DNA of 64,000 nt from Cliona cf. orientalis (Eukaryota > Porifera > Demospongiae > Clionaida > Clionaidae), in the NCBI GenBank assembly GCA_963930775.1, contig OZ005689.1, forward strand, positions 310,001-374,000. Direction: 5' to 3'. Position numbers and translations under genes: made by a program. The notes below the pieces were generated by a model that was not told where the DNA came from, searched no databases, and saw only the letters and a list, made by a program, of their open reading frames with translations. Below, in pieces: positions 49,336 to 59,916 of this stretch (position 1 is the first letter of the stretch; every line of letters starts with the position of its first letter).

Positions 49336-49766
49336 TCTCTCGGGTCAGCAAAAGCAAGTTTAGGGGCGGGGAGGTGGGCGTGACTTTATTTACGCTCATG
49401 ATACAAAGTTCATTCAGGGGCGCGCGCCCCTTACCATGCAGTTTGTTCAGAACATGCATGCTAGCTCTATCTGTTTATTTTGTGGAAATCCACACGATTG
49501 TCTGGGTGCCAGCCCATTCACACGAGTCTTTGGATCAATTGAAATAATCATAATTATTATGCACGGAGACAATGTCACGGCATCATCACACAATAGCTAC
49601 AAGTGATACAAATTCATACTATTAGTCACAGCGAGTTATGAAAAGAGTCGACCATCATATATAATATTAAACTAAAGCCTGGTCGATACAAAAATAATAT
49701 AAATACAAACTATGGTGACCAAAAAAATTAATCAGTGATGGATGAATAATAACAACACTGGTACAA
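49336..49766. other. Intergenic region between glycerol kinase and the first ankyrin gene
   Basis: It must hold the glycerol kinase promoter (minus strand) and the 3' end of the ankyrin gene. No TATA box or coding sequence is evident. It is AT-rich towards 49550-49760. Confidence 0.45.
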
Positions 49767-51173
49767 TCACTTTGTTGACAATGACTCCAAATAGCTGACC
49801 ACATGGCTATGACCGTTTCTACGTGCTAGTTCCAGTGGTGTCATATTACTCCATCCCCTTATGTTAGGTGAGCATTGGATAGTCTGGATGTAGTACTGAA
49901 CCACTTCAAGGTGGCCCTCTCGTGCAGCAGCATGAAGAGGTGTGTTACGATCACTGGCATGGCAGAGTGGGTTACAGAGTTTGTCTTCAATTAGATACTT
50001 CACTGTGTGTACGTGTCCACACATAGCAGCCATATGAAGTGGTGTTACTAGTCGCTCGTCTACTTGTGATGCGTTGCAATTCATTTGTTTGATGAGGTAC
50101 TTCACGATGTCCATACTGCCTCCTTGACATGCATAGTGAAGAGGTCTCCTACCCCACTGACCTGGAGTGTTGGGGTCACAGTTCAACTCAGAGATAAAGA
50201 AGGCCACTACTTTAAAATGACCATCGAGTGCAGCATAGTGAAGAGGAGTGTTGCCATGAGAGTTCCTGCTGAGTGGATTGCAGTGATGCTTCAGAGTTAG
50301 ATATCTCACTACATCTAGACGTCCAGCCTGTGCTGCGAGATGTAGTGGTATCACCTTCTCCTCACCAGGACAACATGATGGATCACACTTGGCTTCTTCA
50401 ATAAGGTAGCTGACAACTTCTAAGCGACCTCCTTGTGCAGCATGGTGTAGAGCAGGCCTACCCATGAATCCAGGAGTGTTGGGGTCAAAGTTTAGCTCGA
50501 AGATGAAGAATTTGATGACTGGTAAGTGCCCATAGAGTGCGGCTAAGTGAAATGGAGTGTCTCCATCTTCACTTCTCTCATTAAGCACGTCTTCAAGTGA
50601 CACGTAGTTTTGCATTTCATTGATGAGAAAGTGTATTACATCCATATCACCACCTATGCAAGATGTATGAAGAGATGTGTAGCCCCAGTCTTCATCCTTA
50701 CACAGTGGGTCCACCTGTTGCTCACCAACCAGATATTGGACCAGTTCAAAATGATTGAACTTTGCTGCTGTATGAAGAGCTGTCCGTCCATACTGTCCCT
50801 GAAATGCTGGAGAAAGACCTTTGTCTTCTATGAAGAACTTCATCACACTCAGAATACCTCCCATTGCAGCCCAGTGTAGGGCAGTGTCTCCATCCTCGTC
50901 CTTTAGTAAAGGATTGACGTTTTCAGTTTCTACTAACTGTTTTACAGTGTCTATGTCTCCCCTGCGTGAAGCCCGGTGTAGTTCCAGTCCACTGGAGTCA
51001 TCAGGCGGTCGTAGTTTAGCAGCTTCACGTTCCATTCTCAGATAAGGCTCGTCTCTAAGGTCCCTTTCCAGTAAGTTCTGGTATGTAAGCATATTGGTGT
51101 GTGTGCATTTGTGTGAGTGTGTGCATAGCCCATCCTCTGCATGTACATATGAGCCTGTCCTGTTTATGAACAT
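49767..51173 (-). CDS. Ankyrin-repeat protein, copy A
   Basis: An uninterrupted 468-residue frame encodes about twelve ankyrin repeats of 33-38 residues, with the core TPLHxAAxxGHLxVVxYLI seen again and again (DTALHWAA, RTALHTAA, DTPFHLAA, NTPLHYAA, VTPLHMAA). The region before the repeats is short and charged (NLLERDLRDEPYLRME). The first 28 residues are Thr/His-rich, are not shared with copy B and may not be translated. No catalytic domain, signal peptide or membrane segment is visible, so it is probably a cytosolic binding protein of unknown partner. It is a close duplicate of the gene at 54683-56017. Ankyrin-only families of this kind are often expanded in sponges. An additional 5' exon cannot be excluded, since GCTTACATACCAG resembles an acceptor before NLLERD. 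Confidence 0.8.
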   Translation of the reverse strand: MFINRTGSYVHAEDGLCTHSHKCTHTNMLTYQNLLERDLRDEPYLRMEREAAKLRPPDDSSGLELHRASRRGDIDTVKQLVETENVNPLLKDEDGDTALHWAAMGGILSVMKFFIEDKGLSPAFQGQYGRTALHTAAKFNHFELVQYLVGEQQVDPLCKDEDWGYTSLHTSCIGGDMDVIHFLINEMQNYVSLEDVLNERSEDGDTPFHLAALYGHLPVIKFFIFELNFDPNTPGFMGRPALHHAAQGGRLEVVSYLIEEAKCDPSCCPGEEKVIPLHLAAQAGRLDVVRYLTLKHHCNPLSRNSHGNTPLHYAALDGHFKVVAFFISELNCDPNTPGQWGRRPLHYACQGGSMDIVKYLIKQMNCNASQVDERLVTPLHMAAMCGHVHTVKYLIEDKLCNPLCHASDRNTPLHAAAREGHLEVVQYYIQTIQCSPNIRGWSNMTPLELARRNGHSHVVSYLESLSTK

Positions 51174-51418
51174 GTATGTTTAAGCATATTAATTAAACCA
51201 GGTGCCGGCTAGTCTTGGTTAGAATCAGCTTTGATAGCTATCTCATAAAAGGAGCTATAATTCTATTACATGTATATACTCTACAAGGCTAAGTGAATAG
51301 ACTGCTAAACTGTTCGGGGATTGGAGACTGAGTTTATAGCAATAGAACACATAATTATGATATTTTATGTCCCCATACAGACCAACTCTACCAGACAGAC
51401 CCTGGAGACTATAATAAT

Positions 51419-51556
51419 AGTTAGACACTGTTTAGGAGGTTTCTATGTGATTTAGATGACTGAAGGGCTCTGTGTAGAATCCCGAGCAAAGCGAGGGTTC
51501 TACTGAGCCCTGAGGTCTTCTAAACCACGTAGAAACCAACTAAACAGTGTCTAACT
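51419..51556. mobile_element. MITE with GTTAGACACTGTTTAG ends, copy C
   Basis: It starts AGTTAGACACTGTTTAGGAG and ends CTAAACAGTGTCTAACT, very similar over its whole length to 14464-14600, including the GCGAGGGTTCTAC core. Confidence 0.7.
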
Positions 51557-53792
51557 ACTTTAGATCCTAGCAACAATACTCAAAAGATTTGTATATAAAC
51601 AATTGCCTAGCAACAAACTATCCATAGGCAAACAAAATTTACCAGGTTTTTATGGAGCTTAAAAGGTTTTTTTATGGGCTTACAATGTATTTTATGAAGG
51701 ATAGATACTACAGCTTAACCAATCAGATCACTATATTCGTTACAAGTATGATCTAAAATAATATATGGAACCCAGCCCCTAATCCCTCTGAATCTGTACT
51801 ATATAGTTGAATACATTGTATGGTCCACATATTTCTGAAATGTACGGTCCGGGGGTCATGTATATCAGTGGACCAGGGGGGACAAAAAAATAGGGGGATC
51901 TAAATTTGTGTGATAGGTGTCCATTTCAGCCAGTGGATAGCTAGCAGCCAAACAGTATAGCACTACAACAATGTCAATGTCATGAGCACTATTTAGAATA
52001 CTATGTCTACAATCTATGTGTATTTACAGTAGGCTACTTAGTTATATGCATGAACAGAAAGCACATGGCCTGTATACATTATGTACTGAGTAGGCACTGT
52101 TGATAGGCATAGCTATGGTGACCAAGAAAAAGGCACTATTTGTGATGTGTGGATCGTGTCCCTCTATGTAAAGCCAAATTCAACTAATGAATCACTCAGG
52201 TGCTTAGGTCTCGAGATATGGCAATTTTTGTGCTAATGACAACAATGGTGACTACACGACTGATTACTATACCCATTGCGCATGTGCACGGGTAACTATT
52301 GAGGGGGCAAACCAGTACTAATCTTGTAGCGTAAGCCGCCATATATCAGCATGTACATGATACCGGCACCCCCCGTGCCAATCATTGGCATCTAGTTTAT
52401 GACATATTTTACACGATTATACAGACATCGCTGAAGCGTTTACGGACCTGAAACTTTCAATGGCCATTGTATGCCAAGGAATTTAAACAGGAAGAAAAGG
52501 ATGATATTACTAGCAAGAAGGCGTGGCCAAGAAGCTCTATGCCAAGTTCGATCAAAATCGGATGAAGTACCTGGCATCTAGAGGGAAAACAGCTCATGGC
52601 GGCTTTACCATGGCCTAGCAAGAGCTAGAAAACCATTATTCCGTCATAGTCGCTCATAAGGTGGAGGCTGATGCCTAGAACACATCCAAGTCCTTCATGA
52701 TTTTATCGTACTGTTGAAATGGCTGTAGTATCGATTTCATGTGTAGTATCAAAACATTCATGGCTGCTGTTCAAAGACGAAGCAAGTGATCGATATGAGA
52801 AGAGAGATATAGTGAGAGGACATCCTGAGGTATCTGAGGATATTTTTTCTATAATTTTATGGCAAGTAAGGCAGCAGTAAAAGGCTTGAGAAGGCCCAGG
52901 TGCCGATAAATGGCGCAAGATAGGCAGTACCGAAAATACGTACTGGTTGCCGATAAATGGCATTGTGATGTCTGCACATTAGCGCTCATAACTCAATGAT
53001 TAATAGGGCCTACCTCTCTGGATTCTAGCCAATGAAAGCCTACTTCAAGAGCTTTCTTTTGGTGCAAGAACCAAGTTCATACTTCATTCCTGGCGGGAGT
53101 TACAAATCAGGAGAATTTGTATGCTGATAAATGGCGGCTTACACTATGGTCCGCTTGAGGGGGGCTATACCTACTAAGACTGTGGTTGGGTTTAATTGGA
53201 GGAAACAATACTTCTGTGTGCAGAGCAATTTTGTATCTTCGTTATTTCTGCTACACAACGCGCGTGATCGCCGTGTGTCCAGGTGTCCTATGTAGCTACT
53301 ATTAGCTACTAGGTATATCGCCGGCTTGCTTCATAAATGCTCGCATTGTGGAACGGGGATACGGAAGCATACAAAATTACCCCGATTTACCATACTGCGC
53401 TGTCGAGTTTATTTCCTATGATTGAAGCATTGAAACTCGAGGTCTAGAGTCGGTCTCATGCAGCTGTGATTGAGGTGCCAGCATTGATGTGGCTTGTAGA
53501 TTGTGCACGCACTATATTAACGATCTTTACAATAATTATTATTATATGTACCATCTGAACTATGGAATGTAATCAATATTTTCATTACATCTGAGTCCCA
53601 ATCAACAAAAAGGAACTCGGCCAACTGATGAGGTAATTATGAAGAAATGATGATGAAACCTATGATGAAGTTGCTATGAAGACAGTTTCAAAACGTTTAG
53701 CTCGCATGACAGGGTGTTATGACGCAAATGCAATCCCGACCCGTTCGCGATACGCTGGTACGTACGCCGCCGCGATTGCTGGATGATATGGA

Positions 53793-54000
53793 TGGGAGGG
53801 GCTGGGAGGTCAGGGGATGGGTTGCGAATGGTTAGCAGGGTTAGTGTGGGAGGGGCTGGGAGGTCTGGGGATGGGTTGTGAATGGTTAGTAGGGTTAGTC
53901 TCTAGGGTTTGCGTATACGTGGACTGGAGGGGCTGGGAGGTCTGGGGCTGGGTTGTGAATGGTTAGCAGGGTTAGTGTGGGAGGGGCTGGGTTGTGTAGG
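53793..54000. repeat. Minisatellite inside the nested insertion
   Basis: Units of about 50-57 bp containing GGGAGGGGCTGGGAGGTC, GGGTTGTGAATGGTTAG and AGGGTTAGT repeat three to four times, separated once by TCTCTAGGGTTTGCGTATAC. G-rich on the plus strand. Confidence 0.7.
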
Positions 54001-54047
54001 GTTTGTCTATAAACTAGTTGAAATAACGGCTGTCGGCAGCAACAACG

Positions 54048-54118
54048 GTGGTGGCCGAGTGGTTGGGCTCTTATGTATGGGACGGAATGGAGTGGGTTCG
54101 AATCTTGCCGTACACTTT
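54048..54118 (+). ncRNA. tRNA-like sequence with Pol III A and B boxes
   Basis: TGGCCGAGTGG (54052-54062) fits the A box and GGTTCGAATC (54095-54104) the B box, with about 32 bases between them. A T-rich run at 54120-54139 would stop Pol III. The sequence resembles a serine/leucine-type tRNA head but lacks an acceptor stem and long variable arm that I can pair. It is more likely a tRNA-derived SINE part than a working tRNA gene. Confidence 0.45.
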
Positions 54119-54682
54119 GACTTTTTTCTTTTTTTTTCCCTGTCAAATTTTTCTAAGTGTTGATAGATCGCATTTGCGTTAGATCGGATTTGCGTCGTAA
54201 CAAGGGTGTTGGGACCCAGAATTCAAACCTACCATAGAAGAGATAATGGACTATCAATGACATAATAAAGGCAATTCTCTTCGTTTACTTTAATTCTTTG
54301 GTGAGTTCGCACTCTGGGGGGATTTCCCTATTCCGTTGAGCACATCGCAGGCGGAGGTCACGTCCGGGTCAACCAGCTCAAGCGGCACACCCCAATATAC
54401 GTGTATACGGAGAATGCGCAGTTTGTTGATGTGGCTGAGGTCGATGATAGCAGCGTAAGCGCAGTGAATACTTTTCATGAGGGACGAGGGATATAGTCTA
54501 AACTTTTCATTATGAGACAAATTCACAACTGATTGACCACAAAAAATTGACTCTGGTACATGCACAAACAATACACGATGTTATAAACTAAGTTAATTAT
54601 ACATAACACACAAAAAATCACAAAACGTACTAATCAGTGATGGATGAATACATGTAATAGCCAAACTCAACAACTATAACAA

Positions 54683-56017
54683 TCACTTTGTTGACAATGA
54701 TTCCAAATAGCTGACCACATGGTTATGACCGTTACTACGTGCTTGCTCCAGTGGTGTCATGTTAAGCCATCCCCTAATGTTCGGTGAGCATTGGATGGTC
54801 TGGATGTAGTACTGAACCACTTCAAGGTGGCCCTTATATGCAGTATCATGCAGAGGTGTGTCTCGATTACTGGAACGGCAGAGTGGGTTACAGAGTTTAT
54901 CTTCAATTAGATACTTCACTATGTGTAGGTGTCCACACATGGCAGCCATATGAAGTGGTGTCACTTGTTGCTCGTCTACTTTTGATGCATTGCAGTTCAT
55001 TTGTTCAATGAGATACTTCACAATGTCCATGTTGCCTCCTTGACATGCACTGTGAAGAGGACTCCTACCCTGCCAACCCGGAGCGTTGGGGTCACAGTTC
55101 AACTCAGAGACGAAGAAGGCCACTACTTGAAAGTGACCATAGAGTGCAGCATTGTGGAGAGGAGTGTTGCCACGAGAGTTCCTGCTGAGTGGATTGCTGT
55201 GGTGCTTTAGAGTTAGATATCTCACTACATGTAGATGTCCGTACTGTGCTGCGAGATGTAGTGGTGTCACCTTGTCCTCACCTGGACAACATGATGGATC
55301 ACACTTGGCTTCTTCAATAAGGTAGCTGACAACTTCTAAGTGTCCTTCTTGTGCAGCATCGTGTAGAGCAGGCCTACCCTTGAATCCAGGAGTGTTGGGG
55401 TCGAAGTTTAGCTCAGAGATGAAGAATTTGATGACTGGTAAGTGTCCATTGAGTGCTGCTAAGTGAAATGGAGTGCTTCCATCTTTACTTCTCTCGTTAA
55501 GCACGTCTTCAAGTGACATGTAGTTTTGCATTTCGTTGATGAGAAATTTTATTACATCCATATCACCACCTATGCAAGAAGTATGAAGAGATGTGTAGCC
55601 CCAGTCTTCATCCTTACACAGTGGGTCCACCTGTTGCTCATCAACCACATATTTGACCAGTTCAAGATGTTTGAACTTCGCTGCTGTATGAAGAGCTGTC
55701 CGTCCATATTGTCCCCGACATGCTGGAGATAGACCTTTGTCTTCTATAAAGAACTTCATCACACTCAGACCACCTCCCATTGCAGCCCAGTGTAGGGCAG
55801 TGTTTCCATGCTCGTCCTTCAGTAAAGGATTGACGTTTTCAATTTCTACTAACTGTTTTACAGTGTCTATTTCTCCCCTGCATGAAGCCTGGTGTAGTTC
55901 CAATCCATCAGTAGTTCGTAGTTTTGCTGCTTCATGCTCCATTCTCAGATAAGGCTCGTCTCTAAGGTCCCTTTCCAGTAAGTTCTGGTGTGTAAGTGTA
56001 TTGGTGTGTGTACACAT
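54683..56017 (-). CDS. Ankyrin-repeat protein, copy B
   Basis: An uninterrupted 444-residue frame contains the same twelve ankyrin repeats as copy A, with the same repeat boundaries and scattered substitutions (for example GLSPACRGQYGRTALHTAA versus GLSPAFQGQYGRTALHTAA). The two start to align at NLLERDLRDEPYLRME and end alike in VVSYLESLSTK. Both are open throughout, so both are probably functional. The upstream Thr/His-rich residues again come from a CACA-rich stretch and differ between copies, so the true start may be at an internal Met or after a 5' intron. No partner or process can be inferred. Confidence 0.8.
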   Translation of the reverse strand: MCTHTNTLTHQNLLERDLRDEPYLRMEHEAAKLRTTDGLELHQASCRGEIDTVKQLVEIENVNPLLKDEHGNTALHWAAMGGGLSVMKFFIEDKGLSPACRGQYGRTALHTAAKFKHLELVKYVVDEQQVDPLCKDEDWGYTSLHTSCIGGDMDVIKFLINEMQNYMSLEDVLNERSKDGSTPFHLAALNGHLPVIKFFISELNFDPNTPGFKGRPALHDAAQEGHLEVVSYLIEEAKCDPSCCPGEDKVTPLHLAAQYGHLHVVRYLTLKHHSNPLSRNSRGNTPLHNAALYGHFQVVAFFVSELNCDPNAPGWQGRSPLHSACQGGNMDIVKYLIEQMNCNASKVDEQQVTPLHMAAMCGHLHIVKYLIEDKLCNPLCRSSNRDTPLHDTAYKGHLEVVQYYIQTIQCSPNIRGWLNMTPLEQARSNGHNHVVSYLESLSTK

Positions 56018-57628
56018 GTGTGTGTATGAGCCTGTACGTCCTGTTGGCAGAGTTAAGCTAACGCACGTTTACACAGCAGTGTTAGAAATATTCGTATATA
56101 TAACAATATTCAAGCGTGCACCATATATTCGCTGTATAAGTTGGTAAGGTAAACTATTTTCGCATAAAAATTTTTTGTCAAAATGAAAAAAATTACAAAA
56201 TTTTTTGCGAATTACGGTACTATGAATGTTTTATGCAGACGGCACTCCAAAGGTTTTTATGCACGAATATTAGGGTAACTGGAAATCACGGAAAGCGGGA
56301 ATGGGAACGGAAACTTGGAAAAGGTCGTCAGGTGCACTGGTGTTAATTAATGTGGTCACTACAGGTTGGCATTAGTAAGCTGAAGTTTTCTTGATACTAT
56401 GCATGAGCTAATACTTCTACTCCTCCCTTAGGGTGAAAATGAAGAGCCAGTTCATGCATGCATGGATAGTATGATACTATAGTGATTCCCCTTGATCAGG
56501 GGCTCATAATAATATTATTCAGTATGCCCTGTGAGGGGTAGCTATATAGTTGGAGCAAGTATATATATGAGATAGCCTATAATAATATTATTACCCCATG
56601 CGTATGTGCAAGGGGGTAAAGTAATCAGTAAGGCCGTTGTTTCAATTTGCTTCTATATGCATACAGTGCTCAAAAAATGCCAGCATTATCTGGACATGCA
56701 GCTGTGTATTATTAGTAACTCATATAGCATCTTCTCACCATGTTGGCTTTCTTGTCTGTACATAGACCAAAACATTTCTTCTTGAAACTTCAATATGGTA
56801 CACGATGATATAGAGAATGTCGCCCTGAGCACAAAATATTACCATATCTCGAGACTTAGGCACCTGAGTGATTCATAAGCATCTTGAATCAGTCGAATTT
56901 GGCAACAAACTGGCTTCAGTATCTTTCAAATCGAGGGATACGATCCACGAGCGGTGCCTTTTTGTTAGCCATCGTACCCACACCTATGGACAGTGCCTAC
57001 TCAGTGCATGTATAATGCATAGCTGCTGCTTTATGCTCATATGCATAACTAAGTGGCCGAGTGTATGAACTGGTAAAGATCGTGGACATGTTCTAAATAA
57101 TGTTTGTGACAAATACTATTTGGCTGCTGACTGAAATGAGAAGCTTGTGGAACAGAATCAGACTGTAAGATATCTATATTAATGCAACAAAATGTAGGTA
57201 GCAGGAGTTCATATCTTCCTAGTCTAGGGCTGGTGCAGAGAGAGTGTCAGTGGTTTTTTCTGACAGTGGTATCAACAGGGCCCATACAATTATATACCAA
57301 CTGATCGAGCCCTTCGGTATTCTATGTCACCTAGAAATCTCCTAAACAGTGTCAAATTAAACTACCGGTGACTACTATTCAACTATGTTTTCACCTGACG
57401 ACTTTTTCCAGTTTTCTGTTCCCATTCCGTTTCGGTGTTTTTTGTGATTTCCAGTTGCCCCGAATATTACAAGCACATTGTAATACGGTGATCAGTCAAA
57501 CCTTAATTCACTCACAATACAATCAGGAAGTAGATATCGCACATTGTATATATGTATATGTAGGCACCAGCAACTAAACTGACTGCAGTTACATCAGACT
57601 AACTTAGCACCAATGTACAATACTATAT

Positions 57629-58192
57629 TACCATACCTCGCGAAAGAGGGCCCATGGGCAGTGCACCTTATAATGGGCCAAGATTGGGGAATGGGCCGAT
57701 ATTCGAGGTATCAGTATCGCATTTATATGTGAAAGAGCGCTGAGGTATGTTACCCACGCTATCTTCATAATTCGAATAGTAGCAGTGGCTACCATTGATT
57801 TCAGCCTTATTCAAGCACAATTACCAATCAACAGCGAGGGCAGCCGGCTATCAGGGGGATATTTCACCGTATATCATTGACAGCAGCCGTATTTAGTTGG
57901 CGTGGTTACAATCACTAGACGTGCACGATCATTTGTTTGTGCTGAAACATGGCATAAACTTAGCTAGACTTAGTTTTACGGCTGTTTGGCAGGTTACTTA
58001 TAATATTATTGATCTTACATAGACTATTTGATGTTTATAGTCCTCATAAACCAGCCATATAAGCTGCGCTTTCAAGGGTAGCTACACATGGGGACATATT
58101 CGAGTAAATATTAGACCCTAGCAGGAAATTGAGTCCAAAGTGGGGGGTGGGCCGATATTCCGTGGTAGGCCCTCTTTCGCAAGGGTACGGTA
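57629..58192. mobile_element. 564-bp element with TACCRTACC...GCGAAAGAGGGCC terminal repeats
   Basis: The left end TACCATACCTCGCGAAAGAG+GGCC mirrors the right end GGCC+CTCTTTCGCAAGGGTACGGTA with a few mismatches. GGGCCGATATTC occurs just inside both ends. No coding frame is seen, so it is non-autonomous. Confidence 0.65.
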
Positions 58193-58593
58193 TATGATCC
58201 GACTTCTATGACGTAAACTTGAATGCATGTGGTAGCTAAATGGTCATCAATATAGTAGTCATACTATAGTAGTTAGAACATACATCACTAAGATTGTACC
58301 ATTCTGCTTGAGATATCAGTTAGCTAAATCACTCTTAGAACAATTCTAAAGCTTCATATGTAGTTAAACGCTCCAAAAGTATCACAGTGATGAGTCAATC
58401 CAGTTATAAGAACTATCATTATATCTATGCATTTGCTGACCACCACTGCTTCTTGATGAGCTCTTGATGCGTAAAAGAGACAGTAATTGCTTCATTTCAA
58501 GAAGACCATGCAGGCGCTTTGATGGACACACTGTACAGAATGACTACTGAAACCCTTGTGCATGTGTCAAGAGTACTCAAATTTGGATTCATC

Positions 58594-58999
58594 ACATCCC
58601 GAGTCCCAATCAACAAAATGATTCGGCCAACCGATGAGGTAATTATGATGAATAACTATGATGAAATTGGGGTGAAGACTGCTTCAAATGTTTAGCTTAC
58701 ATGACAGGGTGTTGGGACCCAGAATTCGAACGTAGCATAGAAGAGATCACGGACTATCGATGATATGTGGCAATTCTCTCAGTTTGCTTTCTTTAGCAAC
58801 CTCGCTCTCTGGGGGGATTTCCCTATTCAGTCTAGCACATGGCAGGTGGAGGTCACGTCCTGGTCAACCGGCTCAAGCCGCTCGCCCCAATATACGCGTA
58901 TACGGAGCATGCGCAGTTTGTCGATGTGTCCTATATAGTTCGAATTATGGCGGCATACGGTAGCGCGGTGTAATACTTTTCATGAGGGACTCGGGATGT
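58594..58999. mobile_element. 406-bp TIR element, copy 2 (uninterrupted)
   Basis: Perfect 14-base ends: ACATCCCGAGTCCC at the left and GGGACTCGGGATGT at the right. It is the intact-length sister of 53587-54495 and shows the empty site (CATGACAGGGTGTTGGGACC) for the insertion there. It has no coding capacity. Confidence 0.75.
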
Positions 59000-59239
59000 A
59001 GTCTGTTTTTCATAACTATAATCCAATCCCATGAAGCTGTGCCTTACATAAAAATTTGAAATATTTGGCCATTTGTGATTGCTGAAGTCATATCGAAGGT
59101 GATATTAATTAGCTTGCCGCTGCACTTGTAGACAGTCCATCTAGTATTGACCTAACTGGATATTATCAATTCTTTATACACTCGTGTGATATGCACATGT
59201 CCACAAGGAAACACGACTACCATGACAGTGTATCGACAC

Positions 59240-59272
59240 ATACATACATACATACATACATACATGTACACA
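59240..59272. repeat. (ACAT)n microsatellite
   Basis: An array of ACAT/CATA tetranucleotides in intergenic DNA. Confidence 0.8.
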
Positions 59273-59916
59273 CTGTATATACGTAGAAATTTACATGTAC
59301 GCTGGATAAATATTTCACAATCTTTGTAGTGGGGTGTCATGAAATGTTGGCCTGATGGGTCTTTTCAGGAAGGACAGAGCCTCATCATTAAATTTTTTCC
59401 AGTTGTCAATCGCTCAAAAATCAAAGATCACGTTCCATGTTAATAATCTGTACACAGTTCAAATTGAACAAATACTGTATTCGCTTAATCAGATGCCACT
59501 CTCAAAATTTAATAGTCGTCGCACCTCTGGAAGTGCTAAATGAAACAGTTGCCGCTCTCGAATAGTAGCCGCATCATGCTTACTATTCGAGAAGCATGTT
59601 AGCACTTGAACATGCCTCATGACTCGCAGGTACAAGATAAGTAACGATAAATACTTAGCAGTCTTTTAGAACAAATTCCAACCTTCTATATCAGCAAAGG
59701 GGCCAGAATCTTCTAGTTCAGTAGTGTCAATCAACCATTTCTCTACAGATTGCCTCTCTGGCAGCTCAGCTAATGCCACTCTCAAATAAACACTACACAA
59801 ACTTAGCCCCACAAGTAGGTGCCACAAATAGCATTAATTTTATAGGTCATGTATGAATGAGAGTGGGTGTGGTAAGTAAAAGTTTTGCCATGCACTTACA
59901 TTGTATGTGAGAAAAC

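Larger units (their letters stand above)
53719..54202. mobile_element. 484-bp insertion with 8-bp target duplication and short inverted ends
   Basis: It is flanked by AGGGTGTT on both sides (53711-53718 and 54203-54210), and the uninterrupted site exists at about 58703 in the sister element, so the insertion boundaries are directly visible. The ends carry ATGACGCAAAT and ATTTGCGTCGTA. Inside are a minisatellite (53793-54000) and a tRNA-like Pol III promoter (54048-54118). An 8-bp duplication is typical of hAT-type elements; that is inference. Confidence 0.75.
53587..54495. mobile_element. TIR transposon relic, copy 1, interrupted by a later insertion
   Basis: Without the 484-bp insertion at 53719-54202 it matches 58594-58999 along its length: GAGTCCCAATCAACAAAA, GATGAGGTAATTATGA, CATGACAGGGTGTT, GGGACCCAGAATTC, CTGGGGGGATTTCCCTATTC and AATATACGTGTATACGGAG. 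The ends are degraded forms of ACATCCCGAGTCCC. There is no functional open frame. Confidence 0.7.
51174..54682. other. Repeat-rich spacer between the two ankyrin genes
   Basis: It contains a MITE (51419-51556), a segment near 52150-52290 that recurs inverted near 56819-56960, a partial dispersed repeat (53398-53590), and a terminal-inverted-repeat element (53587-54495) carrying a nested insertion. I recognise no host gene. The minus-strand frame at 54290-54571 lies within the transposon. Confidence 0.55.
56018..59916. other. Intergenic region between ankyrin copy B and the 2A/death-domain gene
   Basis: It contains a TACCGTA-type sequence near 56092-56222, a segment near 56819-56960 that is the inverse of 52150-52290, a half MITE near 57303-57358, a TIR element at 57629-58192, a second transposon relic at 58594-58999 and an ACAT microsatellite near 59240-59272. 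No coding gene is recognised. Confidence 0.5.

Noticed and set aside
54048..54118. A functional tRNA-Ser or tRNA-Leu gene
   Set aside because: A and B boxes are good, but I cannot pair an acceptor stem or define an anticodon arm; a tRNA-derived repeat fits better.
54290..54571. 93-codon minus-strand frame near the ankyrin copy B 3' end
   Set aside because: It lies within a TIR element whose second copy (58594-58999) does not keep the frame open.
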